Below are positions 33,506 through 42,853 of a stretch of 64,000 nucleotides of DNA, piece after piece (positions within the stretch are counted from its first letter, which is position 1; each line of letters starts with the position of its first letter). The stretch is taken from positions 2,420,501 to 2,484,500 of the forward strand of contig NZ_CP107970.1 of NCBI RefSeq assembly GCF_036090055.1, read 5' to 3'. This stretch comes from Nocardioides sp. NBC_00368. Its GTDB lineage: Bacteria; Actinomycetota; Actinomycetes; Propionibacteriales; Nocardioidaceae. A program made the translations under genes and the position numbers. Under the pieces are notes generated by a model. It was given only the letters and a program-made list of their open reading frames with translations. It was not told the origin of the DNA and searched no databases.

Positions 33506-34396
33506 TCACCCACGGCGACGGCGCTCACGCAGCTGCATGAGCTCCTTCTTCTCCTTGCTGGTCAGCGAGTCGGCGCCCTGGGCGTGGATCTTGTCGAGGA
33601 GCTCGTCCATCCGCTGGTCGTCCTTGGAGACGGTCGAGGACTCCCACGGGCCGGTGACCACGGTCGGGCCGGACTTGCGCTTCTTCGCCTTGGCCGGCTT
33701 GGGCGCCCTCGGCTGGGCCGGACCGGCCACCCGCGGGATCCAGGCGAACTTGTCGAGCAGTCCGAACTGGCGCGCGACGAATGCGTTCACGGCCATGCCG
33801 ACGACGAAGACGAGCAGCATCACGAAGCTGCGGTAGCCCAGGTACTGGATCAGCTGGATCCCGACCAGGATCACACCGAAGAGCCAGGCCGGGATGTTGA
33901 ACATGAACATCCGGTCGGGCCACTGCGCGATCCACAGCAGCACCACCATCATCTCGAGCATGCCTAGGCCGAAGAGGGCGTAGGAGGGGTCCAGTACGGC
34001 GCCGAAGAAGACGGCCAGGACCGAGAGCACCGCGGTGAACGCCACCAGCAGCCAGGCGAACCGGACCCGGCCGAGCTCGTTGCGCTCGAGGTCGGAGCCG
34101 AAGTACCAGAAGAAGAAGATCGCGAGTACGTCGAAGATGCCGAACTGCGGATAGGCGAACGGCCAGGTCAGCAGCGTCCACAGCTTGAGCTCGGCGATGT
34201 TGGGCTGGACCAGGGCCAGCCCGAGCACGCCCCCGCCACCGAGGATGGCGAAGAGCACCAGTCCGACGATGCTCGCGAAGACCACGAGCCATGTCGTGGT
34301 CACCCCCAATGAACCGATGTGGAACCAAGGCTCGTGGGGGTAACGACCGCCTGGGGACAACCGGAAACGTTCTCGCACGGGGCCGAGCCTATCCAC
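33506..34396 (-). CDS. Rhomboid-fold membrane protein lacking protease residues
   Basis: 296 residues; the GTG at 34396 overlaps the upstream glycosyltransferase stop by 8 nt, and a GTG six codons further in is possible. Six hydrophobic helices (about 34-200) follow the order of rhomboids, with WTLLTWPFAYP and FFFWYFGSDLER resembling their loop 1 region. Where active rhomboids have GxSG the sequence reads SYALFGLGMLEMM, and the last helix has MAVNAFVARQ with no His. So it is probably not a protease. The Lys/Pro-rich linker and C-terminal helix MDELLDKIHAQGADSLTSKEKKELM match the tail of actinobacterial rhomboid-like proteins. A chaperone or scaffold role is possible. Confidence 0.75.
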   Translation of the reverse strand: MDRLGPVRERFRLSPGGRYPHEPWFHIGSLGVTTTWLVVFASIVGLVLFAILGGGGVLGLALVQPNIAELKLWTLLTWPFAYPQFGIFDVLAIFFFWYFGSDLERNELGRVRFAWLLVAFTAVLSVLAVFFGAVLDPSYALFGLGMLEMMVVLLWIAQWPDRMFMFNIPAWLFGVILVGIQLIQYLGYRSFVMLLVFVVGMAVNAFVARQFGLLDKFAWIPRVAGPAQPRAPKPAKAKKRKSGPTVVTGPWESSTVSKDDQRMDELLDKIHAQGADSLTSKEKKELMQLRERRRRG

Positions 34397-35588
34397 GCAT
34401 TGGTTGCCGCGTCAGCAGGGCACTCCCATCGACTTTCTCGATGTCACGCAGCTGCGGCGGTAGCGCCGGATCCTCACGCCACGGATGTTGGCGAAACGCC
34501 TTGCCCGCGCCGTATCTGTCGATCATCACGATCAGCGCGGCGAGGTCCTCGGCCCGGTCCTGGGCGACCAGCCAGGCCATGAGCCGCTGAACGGGCGGGA
34601 CCGTCGTGGCCTCGAACGGGACACCGGCGTCGTACCAGAACTCCAGGACGGCGGCGCGCAGAAGCTCCCAGTAGCGCCGCGGATCCTCGGTGTCGGGGTG
34701 AACCGCCGCTCGGAAGTGCTCCCACATGTCGATCGGCAGGATCTCGACGAGCAGCGTCTCCATCAGCTTCGCCGAACCGGCCGCGCGGACCATCTCGACG
34801 GTCTGGCGCTTGGTGTCGATCCGCTCGACGAGGTTGGCCGTCTGCGCACGCTTCTGCGTCGCCGAGGACCGGTCGGCGCGAACCTGCCAGTCGTAGACGA
34901 TCTCGGTCAGGACGTCGAAGGAGTCGGCGGCGAGGAACACCTGCGTGAGCGCCACCTGGTCCTGGTAGCGGGTGCGCTCGGGGAAGACGATCGCGTTCTT
35001 CGTCCAGAACGACCGCCGGAAGATCTTGTTCCACACGAAGATGTCGGCCAGCATCAGCGGCGCGTCCTCGATCCGGCACCTGAGCCGCTCCTCCGCATGG
35101 TTGCGGCGCATCAGCGGCGTCATGAACCTCCGCTCCACCCCGCCGTCGACACTGACCCGCTCCGCGGCGCCGACCGCGAAGTCCGAGCCCGTACGCCGCA
35201 GCGACCGCACCATCGCCGACCATGCGTCCGAGGGAAGGATGTCGTCGGGATCGACGAACGTCAGCAGGTCCCCGGTCGCCGCGTCGATCCCGGTGTGACG
35301 GGCTCTCGACACCCCCGAGTTCGCCTGGGTGATGACGGTGACGCCGGGTTCCTCCGAGGCGATGCGCCGCAGGATCTGCGCCGAACCGTCGGTCGAGCCG
35401 TCGTCGACGACGATCACCTCGAGCCTCGAGATCTCGTCGCGCGGCTGGTCCAGGACGCTGCGCAGGCTCTTCTCGACGTACTCGGCGACGTTGTAGACCG
35501 GCACGACCACGCTGAGCGTCGGCCTGCCCCGCAGGAGGTCCCTCGCCCGACGGACTCCTGCTTCGGTCAGCTGGCGCCAGTCGGTCAC
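34389..35588 (-). CDS. GT2 glycosyltransferase
   Basis: 399 residues. The GTG at 35588 overlaps the stop of the FkbM methyltransferase gene (GTGA), so it is chosen over an in-frame extension to 35828 that lies inside that gene. GT-A fold: LSVVVPVYNVAEYVEKSL, VIVVDDGSTDGSAQIL, QANSGVSRARHTGID and DLLTFVDPDDILPSD, the last giving the metal-binding site; FVWNKIFRRSFW follows. The C-terminal third is helical without membrane segments. It is part of the coupled set downstream of the large fusion gene. Its stop overlaps the rhomboid-like gene start. Confidence 0.9.
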   Translation of the reverse strand: MTDWRQLTEAGVRRARDLLRGRPTLSVVVPVYNVAEYVEKSLRSVLDQPRDEISRLEVIVVDDGSTDGSAQILRRIASEEPGVTVITQANSGVSRARHTGIDAATGDLLTFVDPDDILPSDAWSAMVRSLRRTGSDFAVGAAERVSVDGGVERRFMTPLMRRNHAEERLRCRIEDAPLMLADIFVWNKIFRRSFWTKNAIVFPERTRYQDQVALTQVFLAADSFDVLTEIVYDWQVRADRSSATQKRAQTANLVERIDTKRQTVEMVRAAGSAKLMETLLVEILPIDMWEHFRAAVHPDTEDPRRYWELLRAAVLEFWYDAGVPFEATTVPPVQRLMAWLVAQDRAEDLAALIVMIDRYGAGKAFRQHPWREDPALPPQLRDIEKVDGSALLTRQPMRG

Positions 35589-36409
35589 GCCGATCCGCTT
35601 CCGACGCCCTGCTCCTCGAGCTGCGCCCGGAGGGCCGCCTTGAGGGAGTTCAGACGGTAGATCTCCTCGGTCGCCATCACCAGGGCCGCGACCACCTCTG
35701 CCTCCTCCGGCGTTCCCGAGGCGGGCCGGAACAGATGGGTCGGAGTGAGGTTGAAGGTGCCCGTCTGGGCGTAGCCCATCCGAATCATCCATGAGGAGAC
35801 CTTCTGGTATCCCGCCAGCGTTCCGCACTCGACGTACAGGAGAGGTCGGTCCCTCTCGATGAGTGCCGTCGCCCCCTCGAGCACGTCGATCTCCGCCCCT
35901 TCGACGTCGATCTTGAGCGCCGCCACGCGGGCCGGAAAATGTTCGTCGTCGAGAGCGACGACAGCGAAGTCGCCCTCCTCGTCCGCGACCGCCACCGACT
36001 GCGCTCCCAGATTCGTCGCGTCGAGATTGGCCATCGTGCCGCGTGCGGAGCTCGCGTGGACGCCGACGTCACGAATGACGACACGGTCACTGAGGCCGTT
36101 CGCCTCCACGCTGGCGGAGATTCCGGCGACCAACTCGGGGTTCGGCTCGTAAGCGACGACGTGAAGCTCTCCGACCACCGCCAGGTACAAGGAGTGGTTG
36201 CCGATGTTCGCCCCGACATCGACGACGAGGTCTCCGGGCTCGAGAGCGGCGACCATCGCTTGGAGCATCAGTTCCTCGTACGGGCGGCCGGTCCTCACCA
36301 GGTTCGACTGGATGTAGTCCGCCTCGGCGTGCGGGACGCAGACCGCATAGCTCCGTCCCCCGACCTCGATCGTGGTCATGGGGGCCGGAGACATCGTGCT
36401 GTCAAACAT
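35585..36409 (-). CDS. FkbM-family methyltransferase
   Basis: 274 residues from ATG 36409. The methyltransferase core holds motif I DLVVDVGANIGNHSLYLA, then VVAYEPNPELVAGI, and the FkbM hallmark VAALKIDVEGAEIDVLEG followed by PLLYVECG. FkbM-type enzymes O-methylate sugars or other hydroxyls using SAM in the cytosol. The C-terminal 50 residues form a helix with coiled-coil character. Its stop overlaps the GTG of the following GT2. The likely role is methyl decoration of the glycan made by its neighbours; the target position is unknown. Confidence 0.9.
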   Translation of the reverse strand: MFDSTMSPAPMTTIEVGGRSYAVCVPHAEADYIQSNLVRTGRPYEELMLQAMVAALEPGDLVVDVGANIGNHSLYLAVVGELHVVAYEPNPELVAGISASVEANGLSDRVVIRDVGVHASSARGTMANLDATNLGAQSVAVADEEGDFAVVALDDEHFPARVAALKIDVEGAEIDVLEGATALIERDRPLLYVECGTLAGYQKVSSWMIRMGYAQTGTFNLTPTHLFRPASGTPEEAEVVAALVMATEEIYRLNSLKAALRAQLEEQGVGSGSA

Positions 36410-36462
36410 TGGTGATCACTTTCGCATCGCAAGGATGGGACGGAACAGGTGCCTCGACGCCG

Positions 36463-38583
36463 TCAGCGTTGTCGCAAGGCATCATCGATGGCGCGCCCCA
36501 GGTACGGCGCGACAGTTCGCGTGTAGGTGAGCGTCAGGTGTTCACCGTCGTCACGGTAGACGATCACGTGACCGACGACCGGCCGGCAGACCTTCGGTTC
36601 GCAGTAGAGGTCCGTCAAGTCGACCAGCACCGCGTTCGGGTCGACGGCAACTGCCTCTGCCAGGCCCGAGGGTGGAAGGACCTTTCTGCGAGGCTGTGCG
36701 CACGCTGTGGCTGCGTCCAGCCGCTGCGCCTCCACGCACGCCATCGTTCCCTCTGGCATCGCCGGGTTGTCCTCGATCGCGATCACCGGCACCTTTCGAG
36801 GTGCCGGCCGGCGCGCCCACGCACGAGCCAGCCCTTCAGCCGTCACAGCGACCGAGGTCGTCACGTTGTCGTCGGCCAGGATCGGAGACGAGTTCCGCGC
36901 CTTGGAGGTGAGAATGGCATCCAGGTCATCAGCCTTTTCGACGTACGCACTGATGCTGCGCCGCCACTCCTCGCACATCAGCTGGTCTGCGGTGCTGTTC
37001 TTCTGAAGGTCGGCCTCCGTCCAATAACAGCCGACTCGGCCGGCAACATCGATCCGCCAGCCGAACTCCTTCGCTATGTCCTCGTACGCCCCGACCAACT
37101 GGTCGTTGTGGGAGTCGCCAACCGCAAGCAGTCGCCTGCTGTAGCCATTCTTCGGGCCGAGCCGGCACATGACGACCTCCCCGGTCTTGGCGGCCGAACT
37201 CGACCAGCATTCCGCTCTGTTGGCCTCGTCCGTCGCGAGCTCGGACGGGTCTGGGACGAGGACGCCCTTCAGATCGGGGTTTTCGCAGGTCGGATCCGCG
37301 AGCTTGGCTGCGCCCAGACATGACATGTTCTGGGCGAGCAGGGTGTTCACCTTCCGTTCCGACTGGGCTGCGCCGCTCGCCTTGACGGCCAGTCCGGTGG
37401 CAACCACGGCAAGCACGACCACCATCGCCCCAGCGCTCCACAGGCCAACCGTGACCGGAGAGCGTCCACCGAGAAGGCGTCCGGAGAAGCGCACACGGTC
37501 CTCCCACTGCGTCGTACTGAGCCATGCGAGGGGGAACGTCACACCGAGGATCACCAGCTTCGTCCCCGCGTTCAGGGGTGCATCGGTGATGAACGGCACC
37601 AAGACGATGAGCGGCCAGTGCCAGAGGTAGATGGCATAGGAGGTGTCGCCGACGATGGATACGGGTCGCCATGACCCGACTCGCGCGAGAAACGTCCCAC
37701 GACCGAGCCAGATGGCGAGTGCGGCGCCGCTCACCGGAACAAGGGCGGCGACCCCCGGGAAGGGAGTGGCGCTGGTGTACTGCGTCGCCGCCGTTGCGAT
37801 CAGCGCGAGGCCCAGCGCAACCCCGAGAGCGCGCGCCGCTCTCGACCCGATCACCGGAAGCATTCCGATGAGAACTCCGGCGGCGAACTCCCACGCCCGC
37901 GTGAAGGCGGAGAAGTACGCCTCCGGGGTGTTCCCGGTGAGCCAGACCCCGTAGATGAAGGAAGCGCAGACGACGAGGGCGAACAACGAGCCGGCGAGTC
38001 GTCGGGTGGTGACGTACGACCCGGGACGGATCGACCGGGAAAGCAGCGCCACCGCGAGCAACAGGAGCGGTGTGAACACGTAGAACTGCTCCTCGACGGA
38101 GAGGCTCCAGAAGTGCTGAACCGCGGAAGCCTTGTTGTCGGCTGCCAGGTAGTCCACGCTCGCCCAGGCGAGCCGCCAGTTCTCGACGTACAGGCTCGAG
38201 GCGGCGATCTCGGTCAGGAACTGCGACCAGAGGCTTCGCGGCACCCAGACGAAGGTCGCGACGGCGCTCACCAGCAGGACGAGGAGCGAAGCCGGCAGAA
38301 GCCGTTTCGCTCGCCGGGCCCAGAACGCACCCAGGCGGATGCGGCCGGTCGTCTCGACCTCCCGGAGCAGGTGACTGCCGATGAGGAAGCCCGAGATGAC
38401 GAAGAAAACGTCCACCCCGATGTACCCACCACTCAGACGCCCTGGAGCGAGGTGATAGGCAAACACGGAGAGGACCGCGATCGCCCGCAACGCCTGGATG
38501 TCTGGCCGGAACCCTTCCGCCGGGGCCTGCGCGTCGGCAGCCGCAGGCGCATCGGCCGGCTGCGTACTCGTCAGGATCGTCAT
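36463..38583 (-). CDS. OafA/YrhL-like acyltransferase with SGNH domain
   Basis: 706 residues from ATG 38583. Acyltransferase-3 domain (about 25-390): IQALRAIAVLSVFAYHLAPG with catalytic His, GVDVFFVISGFLIGSHLL, FFVISGF-type loop and ten or so helices. C-terminal SGNH domain: LLAVGDSHNDQLVGAYED (Ser nucleophile) and RDDGEHLTLTYTR (Asp and His). Predicted to O-acylate a polysaccharide outside the membrane. It shares architecture and many motifs with the protein at 22042-24111 but has lower GC and clearly different sequence, so it is a diverged paralogue or an independently acquired gene. Confidence 0.93.
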   Translation of the reverse strand: MTILTSTQPADAPAAADAQAPAEGFRPDIQALRAIAVLSVFAYHLAPGRLSGGYIGVDVFFVISGFLIGSHLLREVETTGRIRLGAFWARRAKRLLPASLLVLLVSAVATFVWVPRSLWSQFLTEIAASSLYVENWRLAWASVDYLAADNKASAVQHFWSLSVEEQFYVFTPLLLLAVALLSRSIRPGSYVTTRRLAGSLFALVVCASFIYGVWLTGNTPEAYFSAFTRAWEFAAGVLIGMLPVIGSRAARALGVALGLALIATAATQYTSATPFPGVAALVPVSGAALAIWLGRGTFLARVGSWRPVSIVGDTSYAIYLWHWPLIVLVPFITDAPLNAGTKLVILGVTFPLAWLSTTQWEDRVRFSGRLLGGRSPVTVGLWSAGAMVVVLAVVATGLAVKASGAAQSERKVNTLLAQNMSCLGAAKLADPTCENPDLKGVLVPDPSELATDEANRAECWSSSAAKTGEVVMCRLGPKNGYSRRLLAVGDSHNDQLVGAYEDIAKEFGWRIDVAGRVGCYWTEADLQKNSTADQLMCEEWRRSISAYVEKADDLDAILTSKARNSSPILADDNVTTSVAVTAEGLARAWARRPAPRKVPVIAIEDNPAMPEGTMACVEAQRLDAATACAQPRRKVLPPSGLAEAVAVDPNAVLVDLTDLYCEPKVCRPVVGHVIVYRDDGEHLTLTYTRTVAPYLGRAIDDALRQR

Positions 38584-38617
38584 GAAACGCGCCTGTCCAC
38601 GTGCACCGTCATCATCG

Positions 38618-41600
38618 TCAGAGAAGCGACGCCATGTCGATGTCGTCCGGGCCGATCACACGACCGTCATCCGCGACACCTCGGATCCGCTGCAGAAGCG
38701 CATCCCGGGGGACCCCCACGCTGTTCTCGACGTGGTCGAAAACCTTCTCCAGCACGAGGTCGTTGTTGCCCTGGAACGCGTTGCGGCGCCAGAGTGCGAC
38801 AGCCTGTGCCTCTTGGATCTGCTGATAGCCGGCGCGCTCGCGCGGCATCCAGACCGGGTAGCCGTTGGCTGTCGCCATCGCCTTGAGCCACAGATCGTCG
38901 GCGTACAGCGAAGTCTTGGAGATCGCGTCGACGTCGAAGGTGGCCGCGGGCAGCGAGTGCGGCGGGTAGAGCACGCCACCGATCCCCGTGGGGAGGAGCT
39001 GGTAGCTCGCCTTGCCACGCAGATAGTTGCAGTCATAGACCCACCCGTCGTACGAACGAAGGGTGCCATCCGGGCGGAACAAGGCCAGGTTCGCCCGCTG
39101 ACAGATGATGGCGTGCGGGTTGGCCAGGTGGCCCTCATACAGCGTCTCGACGAGGTTGTCGTCGTAGATGACGTCGTCATCCACGGTGACGATGAGTGCC
39201 TCGGGATTCTCCTGAACCGCGTAGAAGTACTTCTTGTGCGGAGCGAGGTCGCCCTCCACCCAGCGGATCTGGAAGCAGGCATCTCGACGTTCGAGGACCT
39301 CGGCCGGTACGTCGGCCTCTCGGTTGGGGAAGTTCTCGGTGGAAAGCCACAGGAGCACCTTGTCCGGCCGCCTCGTCTGCTCCACGAGGGAGTCGATGCA
39401 CTGACCGATGCTGAGCATCCTGTGAGGAATCGAGGTGAGCGACACCACCACCTCCCGTGCGCCTGACGAAGCCGGTCCACGTCCTCGCTCGGTCGTCGAC
39501 CTGGCCGGCTGGAGCCTCCGACCGGTGCCGGCGGCGATCCGCCGCTCGAAGAGGGCTCCGAGGTCCTTGGTGTACGCGTCCATGCTGGCCCGCTCCTCAT
39601 AGGCCCTGCGGGATGCGCTGCCCATCTTCTCGAGCGCCGCCGCTTCCTTGTCCATCATGGACATGAATGCGTCGCGCAGGGACATCACGTCACCCGTGTC
39701 GACCACCAGACCGTTGGCGCTGCTCACCATGTACTTGGCGCCGACGTTCTCGGTCACGATCAGGGGCTTGGACAGCATCGCTCCCTCGAGAGCGACCAAG
39801 GAGCATGACTCGTCGCGTGACGCGACGACCACGGTGTCCATCTGCGAGAGCAGCTCGATCTTCTTGCGCTCGTCGGAGATCACGCCGTGGTAGTGGATGT
39901 TCTCCTCTCCCGCGATCTGAGCGAACACGTAGGACGTGACCGACGTACCACTGTTGATGAACCCACCCGCGAAGTGCAGCTCTGCGCGAGCCCGATACTC
40001 CGCCGGCATCGCCTTGAAGGCGGCGATGAAGACGTCGTATCCCTTGCGGTGCTCGATGGTGCCGAGCTGGACGAACTTGAACGTGCCACCGGCCGCGATC
40101 TCGTACGGCTGTGCGTACTCGGACACGTCCACGACGCTGTTGCGCACGATCTCGACGGGACCGTCTGCGTGCTCCGCGACCGCAGCCGCGGCGTACTCGC
40201 TGACCACGCAGATGCTGCGGCTCTGGCGGAGCGTCTCCTGACGTTCGGGAGCTGCAGCGAAGAAGTCCGGCAGGTTGGTCGCCTCGCGCACGTACCAGAC
40301 GAGCGGGATCCGGCCCTCCAAGACTCGTACGTAGTCGTCTGTCGCCACGGTGTTGCAGACGACGAGCTCGACGCCGCTCTCGATGAGCTTGTTGATCCGC
40401 TTCGGGCCCAGCTGACCGGCGCGCACCACCTTCACCGCGATGCCGAGTGCCGCGAACTCCTTCGAGAAAGGACCGGGCTTCGCAGTCCAGACCACCGGCT
40501 CGTACCCCAGGGAAATCGCGACCTTGCACATCCGGTGGAGGCTTCGGGGCGTGCCGGTGTACGTCATCTCGGGCGACACGAAGACGATGCGTCGCGACCG
40601 CGAGACCTGAGCAATGTCATGCGCCGTGCCCGCAGGCTCTAGCGCCTGGATCGGTCCGCTGAGGTCGAACAGGTCACCGAATCGTTCGGTGTGCGTCTCC
40701 TCACCGAACAGAGCTGGAGTCGCGTCGTAGAGGAAGTCCTTGTAGACCTCGTGGGAGTACGACTCGTTCTCGATCGCCGCCTTCAGCGGGTTGAACGCGA
40801 CGTAGGGAGAGATCGGGCGGATGTCCTGATAGTTCTTGGTCCGCTCCAGGTAGGCCTCGACGAAGTCGATGATCCCGCGCTGCATCTCGGTGATCTGCTC
40901 GACGTTGCGCGGAGCGTTGTTCCCCCGAAGAGCGACAGGCCGGCCGAGGTCGTCAAACCCATAACCGACGACGCTGGAGGCAACCTGGGTGAACAGGTAC
41001 TCGAGCGGGTGGTGCAGCAGATCCGTCTTGCGTGCCGCCTTCGGTCCGCCAGGCATCATGAACCTCGCCAGGTCCAGGTTCGCCATCGGCGAGTACGAGT
41101 AGGCGCTGATGAAGCCATCGGACACCATGTCGGTGACCTGTTCGGTGCGGCTCGTACACATGAGCGCACCGGAGACCTCGAGTTCGCGGTCAGCCATCGC
41201 AGTGCGGAAGAAGTGGCGGAGGGTGGTGATGCAGGTGCCGCTCCAACCGATGTCGACGATCAGGACCCGCCGGGCATCGCCGACGGCCTCGGTGAAGTAC
41301 TCCTTCGCCGCATCGACGCTGGTGCGGTTGTGCTCCTCGATGACGTGCTTGTGGTCCCAGAAGAACCGCTCCAGGCGCCGCCTGGTGGCACTCGCCGGGA
41401 ACAGGAACCGCTCGATGTCCGCCTGGTCCAGATAGGGCAGCAGGTAGTCGAATCCGGTGTCGATCAGCAGTTGCTCGATGGTCTTGGTGTTGTTGGACTC
41501 CTTGAACCAGCGGAAGAAGGAACGCCCGACGAAGTCGTCGAAGTTCAGATCGAGAGTGATACCAGCCGCTGCGTAGCGCGAGACGTCGATGTAGGCACTG

Positions 41601-42757
41601 TCGGCGCCGCCGTAGAAGCGGTCGTAGACACGCGAGATCACGTCGCAGTCGCGCCCGCAGAACAGGATCCGGTCGATGCCCTTCTCACGGACGACCGTCT
41701 CGAGGAACTCGCAGAACCCCGCGGCCAAGACGCCGCCGACGCGGAACCCGTGGGTGTAATGCAGACCCTCCGTCCAGGCGCCTGAACCGATCGTGTTGTT
41801 GAGGAGCGCCCCGTAGAAACTGCCGGCCAGAACCTCCATGTACGGCTCCCGAACCAGCCGTCGCTGGTCCTCGTTGTACACCGCCGGAAGACCGACTCGC
41901 TCGGACTGCTCGACATCCGCCTCGAGATTGTCACCGACGTGCACGATCGACGTCTCGCTGCCGTAGTACTCCAGGAGAACCTGCTGCAGCGTCCCGTCAC
42001 CCTTGCGACGAAGGTACTCGTTCGACAGGTAGATCTTCTCGTAGCCCGTGTACCCGTTGCGCACGAGCATCTCCTCGATGACCTCCCGGGGGAGGTACAT
42101 GTCAGAGGTGAACACGATGGTCCTGCCCTTGGCGAGGAGCCGATCGAAGACCTCCTTGATATACGGGTTCGCTTCGGACAGCTCGATCTCGAGGTTCTGC
42201 TCGTACACCTCCCATGCAGGATCCGCGCCGTACCGCTCCGCCATCACGGTGTAGATGTCACGCAGTGTGACCTCGCGAGAGCCCTTGTGGTTGTCGTTCT
42301 CGCGACGCGCGTGATCCTCGGCCTGCCTGCGGATGCTCGGGAACCTCTCGATACCGAGCCTCGACCCCATGATCCGGAAGACATCCTTCGGGAACTCCAC
42401 AGCTCGGTACAGCGCCGTGTCGAAGACATCGAACGAGACCACGTCGTACGCGGCCAGCTTGTCGACCATCTCGTCGACGCTGAGCCGCTCTAGGCTGTCT
42501 GGCTTGAGGTAGTACGGCCGCCCGGTCTCCAGATCTTCGCCCGGGGTCTCCCCGAGGCGGGCACGGAGCCGCTCGATCTTCGCGTTCAGGCCCGACTGTC
42601 GGTCCAGGAGGCGGGTGTAGCGGGACACGACCGGACCGCCGCTGGTCGGACGGCCGAACAGCACAAGCTTGTGCTCCCCATCCACTTCTGCGACGCGCAC
42701 CATCCGATGACGCAGCCCGAGCTTGTTGGTCGGCTGGTCGCCCATACCGGCAGGCAT
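38618..42757 (-). CDS. HAD-GT4-GT-A trifunctional fusion protein
   Basis: 1379 residues from the ATG at 42757, which has AAGGAGG 4 nt upstream; an ATG 26 codons earlier (42835) lacks one. Domains in order: short coiled coil (about 45-70); HAD-type domain (about 100-310) with nucleophile motif SFDVFDTALYR, FTSDMYLP and VGDNLEADVEQ; a second Rossmann-like region (about 330-560) with ILFCGRDCDVISRVYDRF and VLIVDIGWSGT; GT4 domain (about 720-1090) with FVSPEMTYTGTPRS, QLGTIEHRKGYDVFI and DESCSLVALEGAML; C-terminal GT-A-like domain (about 1105-1379) with SLTSIPHRMLSIGQC and VTVDDDVIYDD. It may make a phosphate-linked sugar unit. This is the largest glycan gene here; function inferred from domains only. 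Confidence 0.88.
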   Translation of the reverse strand: MPAGMGDQPTNKLGLRHRMVRVAEVDGEHKLVLFGRPTSGGPVVSRYTRLLDRQSGLNAKIERLRARLGETPGEDLETGRPYYLKPDSLERLSVDEMVDKLAAYDVVSFDVFDTALYRAVEFPKDVFRIMGSRLGIERFPSIRRQAEDHARRENDNHKGSREVTLRDIYTVMAERYGADPAWEVYEQNLEIELSEANPYIKEVFDRLLAKGRTIVFTSDMYLPREVIEEMLVRNGYTGYEKIYLSNEYLRRKGDGTLQQVLLEYYGSETSIVHVGDNLEADVEQSERVGLPAVYNEDQRRLVREPYMEVLAGSFYGALLNNTIGSGAWTEGLHYTHGFRVGGVLAAGFCEFLETVVREKGIDRILFCGRDCDVISRVYDRFYGGADSAYIDVSRYAAAGITLDLNFDDFVGRSFFRWFKESNNTKTIEQLLIDTGFDYLLPYLDQADIERFLFPASATRRRLERFFWDHKHVIEEHNRTSVDAAKEYFTEAVGDARRVLIVDIGWSGTCITTLRHFFRTAMADRELEVSGALMCTSRTEQVTDMVSDGFISAYSYSPMANLDLARFMMPGGPKAARKTDLLHHPLEYLFTQVASSVVGYGFDDLGRPVALRGNNAPRNVEQITEMQRGIIDFVEAYLERTKNYQDIRPISPYVAFNPLKAAIENESYSHEVYKDFLYDATPALFGEETHTERFGDLFDLSGPIQALEPAGTAHDIAQVSRSRRIVFVSPEMTYTGTPRSLHRMCKVAISLGYEPVVWTAKPGPFSKEFAALGIAVKVVRAGQLGPKRINKLIESGVELVVCNTVATDDYVRVLEGRIPLVWYVREATNLPDFFAAAPERQETLRQSRSICVVSEYAAAAVAEHADGPVEIVRNSVVDVSEYAQPYEIAAGGTFKFVQLGTIEHRKGYDVFIAAFKAMPAEYRARAELHFAGGFINSGTSVTSYVFAQIAGEENIHYHGVISDERKKIELLSQMDTVVVASRDESCSLVALEGAMLSKPLIVTENVGAKYMVSSANGLVVDTGDVMSLRDAFMSMMDKEAAALEKMGSASRRAYEERASMDAYTKDLGALFERRIAAGTGRRLQPARSTTERGRGPASSGAREVVVSLTSIPHRMLSIGQCIDSLVEQTRRPDKVLLWLSTENFPNREADVPAEVLERRDACFQIRWVEGDLAPHKKYFYAVQENPEALIVTVDDDVIYDDNLVETLYEGHLANPHAIICQRANLALFRPDGTLRSYDGWVYDCNYLRGKASYQLLPTGIGGVLYPPHSLPAATFDVDAISKTSLYADDLWLKAMATANGYPVWMPRERAGYQQIQEAQAVALWRRNAFQGNNDLVLEKVFDHVENSVGVPRDALLQRIRGVADDGRVIGPDDIDMASLL

Positions 42758-42853
42758 GGTTCCTCCTTGTGTTTCTGGGGTGACGAAAGTGCGGGCCGTC
42801 CCGCGGTTGGTCTGGTTGTGGTCGAGTCGGCGCATGGCCCGCGACGATGCGGA

